DNA from: an uncultured Candidatus Saccharibacteria bacterium | Lineage (GTDB): Bacteria; Patescibacteriota; Saccharimonadia; Saccharimonadales; Saccharimonadaceae | Length of the DNA stretch: 27,204 nucleotides | Reading direction: 5' to 3' | NCBI GenBank assembly: GCA_946187605.1 | Contig: CAMHRH010000001.1 | Span: forward strand, 1 to 27,204 | In this document: positions 1-7,184 of the stretch, one piece after another | How the letters are laid out: each line of letters starts with the position of its first letter | Position numbering within the stretch: position 1 is the stretch's first letter | The notes under the pieces: generated by a model | What the model saw: the letters and a program-made list of their open reading frames with translations, nothing else | Databases searched by the model: none | What the model was told of the DNA's origin: nothing | Position numbers and translations under genes: made by a program

Positions 1-711
1 GAGCAATACCTCATGCGCATCCTGATCCTCGTGCTTAATATAGTGCGCATCGCAAGTCACTACGAGCGGCAAATCAAATTCTTTCGAGAATTCCATCAGC
101 TGATTATTAATCTTGTTCTGGACATCCCAATGTGTCGGCGAATCTGGATGACCATGGTCTTGCATCTCAAGATAAAAACGCCCTTCAAAAACCGATGAAT
201 ACCACTTAATCAACTCACGCGCACGATCAAGATCGTCATTACGAATTGCCGTCGAAATCTCCGAACCAGCACATCCCGAAAGGCAAATCACGCCTTCGTT
301 GTACTCTTCCATCACACGATGGTCGATGCGCGGCTTATAATACTTTCCCTCAGTCTCCGCTATTGTGAGCATTCGGCAAAGATTCTCGAAACCCTTGTTC
401 GTCTGTGCAAGTAAAGTAATGTGAAACCGCTCCTTATCGTAAGCCGGATCACGGTCCTCAAGCTTTCGCGCCGCCACATAGGCCTCTAACCCCAAAATCG
501 GCTTCACGCCAGCATCATTCGCCGTTTTATACAGCTCAATTAAACCCGACATTGTGCCATGATCTGTCACGGCTACCGCTTCCATGCCAGTATCTTTCAC
601 GAGTCCAACTAGCTCATCAACCTTCGTTAAACCATCAAGAAGTGAATAATGCGTGTGATTATGCAAATGCACAAAATCACTCGGCTTAAGCTGTATCTCC
701 TCCGTTGCCAT
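1..711 (-). CDS. dnaE: DNA polymerase III alpha subunit, N-terminal part (cut by window edge)
   Basis: This is the replicative polymerase catalytic subunit; only the first 237 codons lie inside the window and the frame is open to base 1. The N-terminus carries the PHP-domain signature: a histidine cluster at residues 15-21 (HLHNHTH) followed by YSLLDG, then TDHGTMSG near residue 50. Further on, matches typical of the DnaE PHP domain include a KPILGLEAYV-like segment and a VVTCDAHY segment. The ATG at 709-711 was chosen because GGAG lies three bases upstream and no in-frame start precedes it. A TAAAAT -10 box lies at 720-725, so the transcript may start almost at the ATG. The identification is secure; the rest of the protein is outside the window. 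Confidence 0.93.
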   Translation of the reverse strand, partial: MATEEIQLKPSDFVHLHNHTHYSLLDGLTKVDELVGLVKDTGMEAVAVTDHGTMSGLIELYKTANDAGVKPILGLEAYVAARKLEDRDPAYDKERFHITLLAQTNKGFENLCRMLTIAETEGKYYKPRIDHRVMEEYNEGVICLSGCAGSEISTAIRNDDLDRARELIKWYSSVFEGRFYLEMQDHGHPDSPTHWDVQNKINNQLMEFSKEFDLPLVVTCDAHYIKHEDQDAHEVLL

Positions 712-719
712 ATGCTCCT

Positions 720-725
720 ATTTTA
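720..725 (-). promoter_or_regulatory. -10 box of dnaE promoter
   Basis: Read on the minus strand this is TAAAAT preceded by TGC, an extended -10, with eight bases between it and the dnaE ATG. The same TGCTAAAAT stands in front of tRNA-Ser(GGA) at 9272-9280. No good -35 lies at the usual distance. Bases 743-756 hold TTGAAGGGGTGGCG on the minus strand, a 14-mer that recurs exactly upstream of tRNA-Ser(CGA). Confidence 0.5.
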
Positions 726-759
726 GCACGAAAAAGACCACTCGCCACCCCTTCAAAAC

Positions 760-788
760 TTGACAAAGCATAAGAACTTTGATATAAT
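760..788 (+). promoter_or_regulatory. Perfect consensus sigma70-type promoter with no obvious gene
   Basis: TTGACA at 760-765, a 17-base spacer and TATAAT at 783-788 match the consensus exactly. The promoter points to the right, into the 3' end of the minus-strand gene that ends at 800. No plus-strand gene lies downstream. It closely resembles the promoter at 21296-21324, including the spacer and the bases just after the -10. It may drive an antisense RNA or be an orphan left by a rearrangement. Confidence 0.7.
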
Positions 789-799
789 AGAAAGATAGC

Positions 800-1618
800 T
801 TATTTCTTGTAATACACGCCCGTCGGCGTAACCGTTGAGTGCGGCATTACGAAACTATTACCCTTTGGCAACTCGCCATCAATATACCAACCGTTAAAAT
901 CATACCCATCAATCTGCATCTTTGCCGCCAAACCAACACTAGCACCGGCCGCATAATACTCTTCACGCGGTAAATCTGCCGCGTCCTCCGGCACTTCATC
1001 AGTGTAGCTATATGCCACCTCATACAATGCGGCACTCGGCTCACCGATAAATACATGTTTATAATTCGCAATGGCACTCTTATTGCCAACGGCCAGATAT
1101 GAATAGTTATAGAAGTCCTGACGCACCGAATTAAGCGTACTCATTTCTGGTGTCCAAGTATAAAGCCGCACTATTGCACCACAATCAATACTTGGTAACT
1201 TCACTTGAAAACTCAAAATTTTTGTCTCTTCGTCGTATCCAAAGTCATCAACGATCTCCGCCTCACAACGATACTTATCGCTCTCAAGCACGCTCGCATC
1301 GACATATTCCAGCCCTTCTGGCACCCGGTCACGCACATCTACCACAACATCCTTTCGAATATTTCCGCTTATCTCAGCTATTTCTTCATAACCAATACTC
1401 AAATCAAACGCCAACGAAGCATTCTCTAGCACGCGCGCATCATCCTTTATTTGCTCAGCACCGCTATGGTACTTCCCGCGCATTACGTTACCAGCCGCAA
1501 AGAACGCCACAAACACAACCACGCCAAGCGCAGCAAAAAGCACTAGCTCGATTTTTCTCTTCAAACCCCCGTCACGATACATGCTCATAGCATCTTTTCT
1601 TACGCCGATAGTGCGCAA
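800..1618 (-). CDS. Membrane-anchored surface protein with DUF11-like and InlB B-repeat-like domains
   Basis: This 272-residue protein has a short basic N-terminus, one membrane segment at about residues 24-42 and an extracellular remainder. Residues about 65-155 resemble a DUF11-type beta domain (RDRVPEGLEYVDASV, then alternating strands) with two cysteines at 118 and 146 that could pair. Residues about 222-272 match the Listeria-Bacteroides (InlB B) repeat: GYDFNGWYIDG and then FVMPHSTVTPTG. There is no C-terminal sorting signal, so it is held by its N-terminal anchor rather than by sortase. The start used is TTG at 1618 with GGGAGG three bases upstream; ATG codons 11 and 13 are alternatives. 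It is the last gene of the pilin/sortase operon, so a role as adhesin or fibre accessory is an inference. Confidence 0.75.
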   Translation of the reverse strand: MRTIGVRKDAMSMYRDGGLKRKIELVLFAALGVVVFVAFFAAGNVMRGKYHSGAEQIKDDARVLENASLAFDLSIGYEEIAEISGNIRKDVVVDVRDRVPEGLEYVDASVLESDKYRCEAEIVDDFGYDEETKILSFQVKLPSIDCGAIVRLYTWTPEMSTLNSVRQDFYNYSYLAVGNKSAIANYKHVFIGEPSAALYEVAYSYTDEVPEDAADLPREEYYAAGASVGLAAKMQIDGYDFNGWYIDGELPKGNSFVMPHSTVTPTGVYYKK

Positions 1619-1679
1619 GCGCCTCCCTTGTATTTATACAATAAGCATAAATAAAATCAGCAAAATAATCAAGCAACGA

Positions 1680-2420
1680 CTACTTTGCTACTAGCCTCGT
1701 CAACAAAACATCTCTCTTATATCGCGCATCCTTATCGCAGGTCGAGAGAAGTAATAATCTATCCTCGCTATTAAACGCCGCAGTCCCCTCATACAGAAAA
1801 TTCTTTTTTAAACTCTCATAGGCCGCCTGCGCATCGCTCTTCAGCCAATCCAATTCATAAATATTCGTGTTTGCTACATTTAATACCGCAAAACCCAGCA
1901 CCTCTAGTTTGAATTCCCCCTCCTCGCTATATAATTCTCCGGTAAGGTGCGAATTAAAATAATCTCTATCACTATAATTAGTGACATCCGAAAACATCAG
2001 GCCATCCTTCATTCTATGCGCGTAGATTATCGTAAAATCATCCGCTAGTTTATTATTCCGATAATCCGCAAACACGCTTCCCGCCGTCGCAAACTCACCT
2101 GTATAATCGCGTACGAGGTATTTATTATTGTCCGGACCCTGCAGAATAGGGTGGTCTATATGCGTACCATCAATCTTCACCCAACCAATAATATCCGAAT
2201 TGACTCTTTTCAGCTCCTCCATCGAAAAACCATCATCCGAAACTGCCATCTTCACATCCTCGCCAATTTCTCCGCTACTACTGACATGTCCAGCATCATA
2301 AAACGCATATAGCCCAATGAACAAAAAAATTACAAACAACGACATCGCAATCAGATCCGCCAATTTCCCAACAAAATCACGCAAAGTATTTACCGCTTTT
2401 TCTAAGCCTCCAATACGCAC
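1680..2420 (-). CDS. Class B sortase
   Basis: Sortases are membrane-bound cysteine transpeptidases that join surface proteins or pilin subunits through a C-terminal sorting motif. This 246-residue protein has a membrane segment at about 25-41, then the class B block NSDIIGWVKIDGTHIDHPIL (74-93) followed by GPDNNKYL. The catalytic residues are visible: His135 in YAHRM, Cys228 in LSTCD and most likely Arg236. The start is GTG, immediately after the TAG stop of the preceding gene, with GAGGG about eight bases upstream inside that gene, so translation is probably coupled. Its gene partners, a pilin with a DPNTG motif and a signal-peptidase-like protein, suggest that it polymerises or anchors that pilin. 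The class B assignment rests on motif pattern and length. Confidence 0.92.
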   Translation of the reverse strand: MRIGGLEKAVNTLRDFVGKLADLIAMSLFVIFLFIGLYAFYDAGHVSSSGEIGEDVKMAVSDDGFSMEELKRVNSDIIGWVKIDGTHIDHPILQGPDNNKYLVRDYTGEFATAGSVFADYRNNKLADDFTIIYAHRMKDGLMFSDVTNYSDRDYFNSHLTGELYSEEGEFKLEVLGFAVLNVANTNIYELDWLKSDAQAAYESLKKNFLYEGTAAFNSEDRLLLLSTCDKDARYKRDVLLTRLVAK

Positions 2421-2945
2421 CTAGATGTCCCTCACTTTCAAAGTCGTGACAATGCGCCCCCTAATGCTAGAGTTGTCGATTGCGCCAAAAATACGCGAAT
2501 CTTCTCCATAATCATAATTATCATTTAGCATAAAGAATGTTCCGCTCGGTACGCGCATAGGAAAAATTGATGCCCCATCATTACTCACGCTATCCACATC
2601 AACAATCGCACTCTTACTCTCTACTGCCCCATCAACCGTCAAATATCCATCACGATTGACATCGACTATCTGGTCCGGCAATGCTACTATCCTCGATATT
2701 TCCGTCTTACCATCATGCTCATAGAGCACAACATCATTTACGCTAAAATCACCCCCAACGCGCAGAAACATCATTAATTCACCGTCCTTAATGCTCGGAT
2801 CCATTGCAACACCAGACATCCGATTCAACCCGAATATCACACCAAAAAATAGCCAGAAAACGATTAGCAGGAACAGGATTCGCCAAACGAAGCTCAGCCA
2901 TGGCTTTAAACGAGGCGAAATCCGTATTCCCGCTATTTTTAACAT
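2421..2945 (-). CDS. Signal-peptidase-I-like protein without catalytic residues (SipA-like)
   Basis: The 174-residue protein has one membrane segment (about 19-40) and the outline of a type I signal peptidase. The nucleophile block reads SGVAMDPSIKDGE (44-56), where family members have G-x-S-M-x-P; Ala47 (codon GCA) stands in place of the catalytic serine. The general-base block reads EISRIVALPDQ (82-92), with Ser84 where bacterial enzymes have lysine and ER-type enzymes histidine. The C-terminal GDN..DSR..G box survives as NDNYDYGEDSRIFG (141-154). The fold therefore appears kept while the dyad is gone. Streptococcus pyogenes SipA, encoded in a pilus locus beside a class B-type sortase, also lacks the dyad and is needed for pilus assembly. 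A chaperone-like role here is inferred from that parallel and from the neighbours. Confidence 0.85.
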   Translation of the reverse strand: MLKIAGIRISPRLKPWLSFVWRILFLLIVFWLFFGVIFGLNRMSGVAMDPSIKDGELMMFLRVGGDFSVNDVVLYEHDGKTEISRIVALPDQIVDVNRDGYLTVDGAVESKSAIVDVDSVSNDGASIFPMRVPSGTFFMLNDNYDYGEDSRIFGAIDNSSIRGRIVTTLKVRDI

Positions 2946-2977
2946 CTTTGTTTTCCTGTTTGTTTTCAGTTCAGCTA

Positions 2978-4093
2978 CTAAGCTTTATTCTTTTTTGTCT
3001 TATTCACGACTACAATCGTACCTGTACCAGCTAATACTACTAGCAATACGAATGGCCAGAGATTCATTAAAATACCCGTATTAGGATCGGCATATTTATC
3101 ATTGCGAATCTCGGTTTTATTCTGCGTATTAAACGTCGAAGCGGTCTGCGCAACCGTAGTCTTTGAAGGCATAGTCAAATCAGGACGTGCAGTGCCATCA
3201 TAATAAGTCGTCTGATAACCTTGAGCATCCGTCAATTTGATCTGATAGCTTACGCCAATTGGAATTTGCGAAGTTGCACCACCGCCAATCGTAACCGTAT
3301 CGCCATGCTTCATGTAAATATAATTACTACTGCCGCCAACCGTTACGTCCGCAGGGTTGCCAGTACAAGTGCTCGTCGTGCTAACACTATATTTATCACC
3401 CGAAAGAACAACTGGGCTATTCGCTGGAATAATTATTTGATATTTGAAACAATCTGTCTTCTTTGCCATATTGCCCGTCACAATCTGGCTAGCCTGAATA
3501 TAAGTACGAGCTACTTGGCTCGTAAAAGCATGCGCGCCAGCCGCATCAGCTTTGCCGTCCGCCCCATCCGTCATTTGCGAAATTATGCCCTCATACGTAC
3601 CAGTCGGAACGCCATTGCTATCTAGCTGGTTGCGAACCGAAACATAAATCTTATATTCTTTCGTGTCGCGCGGATAGTTCGTCGCATCCGAAGAAGCCGT
3701 TTCTCTTACCGTAAAACTATAATCGCCAAGCTCCGAGAACGACAATCCAGAGAAGTCAATGTCCGCCGTCTTCGTCGAAACGCCACCGCTCACCGCATTG
3801 TCGTTCATTTCAATCGTAAATGGAGACGACAAAGAACCAGAAATTGTACCCGGATTACCAGAGTCCGCCGTGACCGTATACGTAAATGTATTCGTTACTG
3901 GATTTGGTACACCCGTTACCTTGCGCGTAATGCGAAACTTCCCCGGCTGACCACTAATATTACCTCCGGCCGTGCTTGTCGAGGTAGGCGAAGTCGGATA
4001 TACCGTCGTAACTGCACTAACATTTACAAATGAAGCAAACGCCAAAGCCGCCGACGAAAGACCGGCTACCGTTAAGACTTTCAACTTATTCAC
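2978..4093 (-). CDS. T-antigen-like (Spy0128/FctA-type) pilin with sortase signal
   Basis: This is probably the structural subunit of a covalent surface fibre. I prefer the GTG at 4091-4093, which has AAAGGA six bases upstream and gives a clean signal peptide (KLK, hydrophobic stretch, VSA cleavage site). An upstream in-frame ATG at 4138 adds 15 residues and has only a weak site. In the numbering from that ATG, domain 1 spans about 66-170 and shows the pilin isopeptide pattern: Lys73 in ITRKVTG, Glu146 in FTVRET and Asn170 in VSVRN. Domain 2 (about 213-348) has the same outline, but Lys and Glu are not evident at the equivalent places. It has Cys230 and Cys258 instead. The C-terminus is DPNTG (351-355), a membrane segment and KTKKNKA, a sorting signal of the xPxTG type. 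The pairing of residues is inferred from family pattern, not structure. Confidence 0.85.
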   Translation of the reverse strand: MNKLKVLTVAGLSSAALAFASFVNVSAVTTVYPTSPTSTSTAGGNISGQPGKFRITRKVTGVPNPVTNTFTYTVTADSGNPGTISGSLSSPFTIEMNDNAVSGGVSTKTADIDFSGLSFSELGDYSFTVRETASSDATNYPRDTKEYKIYVSVRNQLDSNGVPTGTYEGIISQMTDGADGKADAAGAHAFTSQVARTYIQASQIVTGNMAKKTDCFKYQIIIPANSPVVLSGDKYSVSTTSTCTGNPADVTVGGSSNYIYMKHGDTVTIGGGATSQIPIGVSYQIKLTDAQGYQTTYYDGTARPDLTMPSKTTVAQTASTFNTQNKTEIRNDKYADPNTGILMNLWPFVLLVVLAGTGTIVVVNKTKKNKA

Positions 4094-4146
4094 GTTTTTC
4101 CTTTCTACTTTATTTTTTAAGTTTTTATTGCTTATCATTACTTCCC

Positions 4147-4263
4147 CTATTCCTCATATTTCGTCCACAACACAATCACTGCTCCTCCTCCAGCACAATG
4201 CACCGTCAAAAACACTGACACTAAAAATATCGCGAAAAACAAAAACACGGGCGACGATTGCAT
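4147..4263 (-). CDS. 38-residue hydrophobic peptide ahead of the pilin
   Basis: An ATG at 4261-4263 with AAGG just upstream opens a 38-codon frame that stops with TAG at 4147-4149, nine bases before the upstream pilin ATG. The product begins MQSSPVFLFFAIFLVSVFLT and ends AVIVLWTKYEE, so it is mostly one membrane segment, with a single cysteine at 23 followed by AGGG. It could be a small membrane protein, or a lipoprotein-like or leader peptide of the pilus operon. It lies between the operon promoter and the pilin, so it would be transcribed. I do not recognise a family, and chance coding is possible at this size. Confidence 0.45.
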   Translation of the reverse strand: MQSSPVFLFFAIFLVSVFLTVHCAGGGAVIVLWTKYEE

Positions 4264-4367
4264 CGACCTTCTCTAAAACTCTACTTTCACCTCGTTTTTT
4301 AAATAAGTTCATCCAAAAACTTCATTCGCAGTTTTTGTTTTTGTTAGAGCTCTCACACTTAAGCACA

Positions 4368-4396
4368 AGTATAATAATTATTCAACAAAAAAGCAA
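4368..4396 (-). promoter_or_regulatory. Promoter of the pilin/sortase operon
   Basis: On the minus strand TTGCTT (4391-4396), a 17-base spacer and TATACT (4368-4373) form a good sigma70-type promoter. It overlaps the end of the methyltransferase gene. Transcription would start near 4361, leaving about 100 bases of leader before the 38-codon frame. Bases 4264-4360 otherwise hold no gene that I can support. Confidence 0.6.
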
Positions 4397-4397
4397 G

Positions 4398-4958
4398 CTA
4401 TTTCTGGAGCTTCAGCAAATAGAATCGCTCCACATTGCCAAATCGCCCCGCAACTTCATTATCGCGCTTGCCTAAAATCACATAGTTATGCATCTTTAGC
4501 CACATTTCGAAATCGGCAATAATCTCCCGGCGAATCTTATTATTCTTTACAATGCCGTTCTTTAGCTGCCACTTTTTTGCTTCAAATTGCGGCTTCAGCA
4601 TAACCAGCAACTCTGTATTGATGTTAATTTTCTTCCCTACACATTCAAGTATTTTCCTAAGACTCACAAAACTCACATCCGCAAGCACTAAATCAACCAC
4701 CGAACCATCCAGCTCAAATTCAAAAAAGTCCGTCTTTTCGTGCAACTCTACACGTTCGTCAAAACGTAGTGGCACCGCCATTTGATTTGTGCCCTTCTCT
4801 ACCGCTATCACTCTTTTCGCCCCCATTTTCAAAGCGAACTCCGTAAAGCCACCCGTCGAGGAACCAATATCCAACACTGTCTTGCCACGAAAATCCACTT
4901 TCAAGGCCTTAGCGGCGTCAGCTATCTTATATTCAGCTCGGCCAACCACATTATTCAT
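4398..4958 (-). CDS. TlyA-family rRNA 2'-O-methyltransferase, S4 domain absent
   Basis: The protein is an FtsJ-fold, SAM-dependent methyltransferase of the TlyA (hemolysin A) family, whose members methylate ribose in ribosomal RNA. Motif I reads VLDIGSSTGGFTEF (28-41), followed by GAKRVIAVEKGTNQM, the TlyA-like VDxGxxQL block. LADVSF (92-97) and LKPQFE (121-126) are further family hallmarks, and Lys11 in AEYKIADA fits the catalytic lysine. At 186 residues it lacks the N-terminal S4 RNA-binding domain of the usual protein of about 270 residues. It follows the lipid kinase by four bases and is the last gene of that operon. The family call is firm; the substrate is not known. Confidence 0.85.
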   Translation of the reverse strand: MNNVVGRAEYKIADAAKALKVDFRGKTVLDIGSSTGGFTEFALKMGAKRVIAVEKGTNQMAVPLRFDERVELHEKTDFFEFELDGSVVDLVLADVSFVSLRKILECVGKKININTELLVMLKPQFEAKKWQLKNGIVKNNKIRREIIADFEMWLKMHNYVILGKRDNEVAGRFGNVERFYLLKLQK

Positions 4959-4962
4959 GGCC

Positions 4963-5880
4963 CTATTTTACAACAGCCAAGAGCGGTACTCCAACTTTTT
5001 GGACCTCAATCTTCTTTACGCCATCTACCATCTTATATTCCCCCTCAGCCTGAATCATTATGCTCGTCGGCTCATCAAACATTAAACAGTCATAATCACT
5101 TTCCGAACCCGGTATCCGTTTAAATACTGCCCGAAGCATCATCGACACTAATTTAAAGAACTTTGTCATCCGCCCGTTCATGCTCAAAAAATCATTTTCT
5201 CTCTTAAACCAATCTGCCCCTTTCATAATTTTTGCCACCGAACGACCATTCACGGCCATATAATCCGAAACTTTCTTACACTCAATAGAGTCGCCTGATG
5301 AATCAGCCAACTGAAAACTTTCCGGCAAAAACTTTCGTCGATGATTCTTGAGCCACCAGCCAATCAAAGTAAACAAACTATAAAATATAGTCTTTTTACC
5401 TTTCCTTAATGACTTTCGCGTCTTTGGCTTATCAAAAACCGCACACGCTTCCGCAAACATACCCATCGTAAAGTAACACATGCCATAGCGCCAATGCCTA
5501 CCATTAATTCTACATTCAAGCGGATATACTTTCTCCACTCTACCGTTCAAGATATCTTTTAGCTTCAAATTGCCAAACGCACGCGCAACGTCATTAAAAT
5601 TCCCATAGCCAACCACGCCAAACTTAATATTTGCTTTTTTCGACAGTAATATTCCATTAATCGCGATCGTCGCCGTTCCATCACCACCGGCCGCAATCAC
5701 TAAATCTCCTGCCGACAAGACCTTAGCCAATCTCTGTGCGTTATCATCAACGTTTGTATCCGCAACTTCAAACTTCCCGACCGCAACGCCCTTCAAATCG
5801 CGTAGCTTATCAATCACGTCCGCTTTAACCTGCGCAAAATGCGAGCTCCTCGGATTATAGACGACTATCAAACGTTTCAT
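4963..5880 (-). CDS. Diacylglycerol kinase family lipid kinase (YegS/BmrU-like)
   Basis: Members of this family phosphorylate diacylglycerol or related lipids at the membrane. The 305-residue protein begins MKRLIVVYNPRSS, the usual first strand and NP-x-(S/A) motif, and has the nucleotide-binding GGDGT at 65-69. GVVGYGNFNDVARAFG (88-103) matches the family's P-x-GT-x-NDFAR region, with YGN in place of GTGN. The ATG overlaps the TGA of the preceding gene by four bases (ATGA), so translation is coupled. In a CPR cell it may recycle scavenged lipid. The family is clear; the lipid substrate cannot be read from sequence. Confidence 0.9.
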   Translation of the reverse strand: MKRLIVVYNPRSSHFAQVKADVIDKLRDLKGVAVGKFEVADTNVDDNAQRLAKVLSAGDLVIAAGGDGTATIAINGILLSKKANIKFGVVGYGNFNDVARAFGNLKLKDILNGRVEKVYPLECRINGRHWRYGMCYFTMGMFAEACAVFDKPKTRKSLRKGKKTIFYSLFTLIGWWLKNHRRKFLPESFQLADSSGDSIECKKVSDYMAVNGRSVAKIMKGADWFKRENDFLSMNGRMTKFFKLVSMMLRAVFKRIPGSESDYDCLMFDEPTSIMIQAEGEYKMVDGVKKIEVQKVGVPLLAVVK

Positions 5881-6596
5881 ATTCTTTCGGCTAAAACATT
5901 ATTTAACTCTTCAATTGTCGCATAAAACATCATAATGTCATCTCTTGACATTCCCAACAACTCGTCTAATGAAATAGCCTCGAACTCTTTATTCAATCCA
6001 TCGCCAATGAGTTGCATTTTTCCATACTCCTCGATTAAGTCATCATCAGAACCATCACTATATTTTGCTTTAAAGTCGCTCAACTCCATCCGATACTCAA
6101 TCAATTCCTCCGCCAGTTTACTCAGTACTTCACTCTTCGACTCCTTCAATTTTGTGAGATTCTCATCCGTTACATTCAGCAGGAGCTTAGCGTCACTCCA
6201 AGTCCCAGCCAAACGCTCGATATATTCATATTTCTCCTTTGCTTGAAGATATTTTTCCTCTACTGCCCCATCTTTCAAAGCCGTTGAAGCTGCCAAAGAC
6301 TCCATATATGTTCGATTCTTCTCCAGCGATGCCTCAAAATCACTAATCACTCTCGCTTCGTCATCAGAAAACTCCAAATTCTTTGGTGCTGTATCAAAAA
6401 ATTTCTCAACCAGCTCTCGCGTATTCAAAATACCCGATGCATAATCTTTTGCCTCAGAATACGCCAATCGTTCATGCGTCAAAAGCAACGCCGCAAATAC
6501 CGAACCCAACGCGACAACAAAAATCACAATAATTATCGCGATTTTTTTACGAAGCGACATCGACTTTTTAATTTTACTTTCTTTCGTGCGCTTCAT
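5877..6596 (-). CDS. Membrane-anchored coiled-coil protein, function unknown
   Basis: The 239-residue product has a basic N-terminus (KRTKESKIKKSMSLRKK), one membrane helix at about 19-40, then an acidic, alpha-helical, coiled-coil-prone extracellular part rich in Glu, Lys and Leu. No catalytic motif and no cysteine is visible. The ATG directly abuts the TAG of the protease gene upstream, and its TGA overlaps the lipid kinase start, so all are probably translated together. I do not recognise a family. A structural or scaffold role at the envelope is possible but unsupported. Confidence 0.75.
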   Translation of the reverse strand: MKRTKESKIKKSMSLRKKIAIIIVIFVVALGSVFAALLLTHERLAYSEAKDYASGILNTRELVEKFFDTAPKNLEFSDDEARVISDFEASLEKNRTYMESLAASTALKDGAVEEKYLQAKEKYEYIERLAGTWSDAKLLLNVTDENLTKLKESKSEVLSKLAEELIEYRMELSDFKAKYSDGSDDDLIEEYGKMQLIGDGLNKEFEAISLDELLGMSRDDIMMFYATIEELNNVLAERI

Positions 6597-7184
6597 CTAT
6601 AGACCGCTCACCCAAAGTTCACTCGGCAAAGGCCATGGATTCGGCGAACAACCTCTAAGCCCCGTCGACTGCTGTAGCATGATTGGCGCTAGCCCTGCCT
6701 CAGTCTCACAACTAACAATGTGCCCGTGCCCAAGATAATGACCAGTCTCATGATTGATTACCATCCTACGATAATCCGCCAAACTCACATTCAGGGCATT
6801 GTACGAGTCAGACGCATTCATCCACCGATCGTCGTTTATGAGCGCCAACTGGCCAACCTGGCAACTCAGCTTCGACGAACAAACCCACGGCGACGCCGCC
6901 TCAACTTCTGCTGGATTCGCCAATATAACATGCAATTGCGCACCACTTTCCACTTCCTCAAATTTCACCCCAGCACGCATCCAACCCCTATGGTCTGCAT
7001 AGGTTTCCGCTACGACTCGGCGAAACTCTTCTATATCACCTTTGACTTCGCCCCTTGTCGATATATCATATCGAATAACATATTGCACATTTTTAACATA
7101 ATGCGCATCCGCAAGTTGCTGCGCTTCTAGCTGCGCAGTCGCAACTTCTTTTGCCACCGCCAAACTTACGATGCCACTAAACAT
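6597..7184 (-). CDS. DUF3152-like zinc metalloprotease (metzincin motif)
   Basis: The 195-residue protein contains HETGHYLGHGH at 145-155, which fits the metzincin zinc site HExxHxxGxxH with His145, Glu146, His149 and His155. APIMLQQ at 166-172 provides a candidate Met-turn. Cysteines at 102, 108, 159 and 179 could form two disulfides, suggesting an exported domain. The VNHETGH..GHGH, then APxMxQQ, GC and NPWP pattern matches DUF3152 proteins known mainly from Actinobacteria. The first residues (MFSGIVSLAVAKEVA) are hydrophobic but not a convincing signal peptide. The ATG overlaps the stop of the upstream gene by one base. Proteolytic activity is inferred from the motif. Confidence 0.82.
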   Translation of the reverse strand: MFSGIVSLAVAKEVATAQLEAQQLADAHYVKNVQYVIRYDISTRGEVKGDIEEFRRVVAETYADHRGWMRAGVKFEEVESGAQLHVILANPAEVEAASPWVCSSKLSCQVGQLALINDDRWMNASDSYNALNVSLADYRRMVINHETGHYLGHGHIVSCETEAGLAPIMLQQSTGLRGCSPNPWPLPSELWVSGL

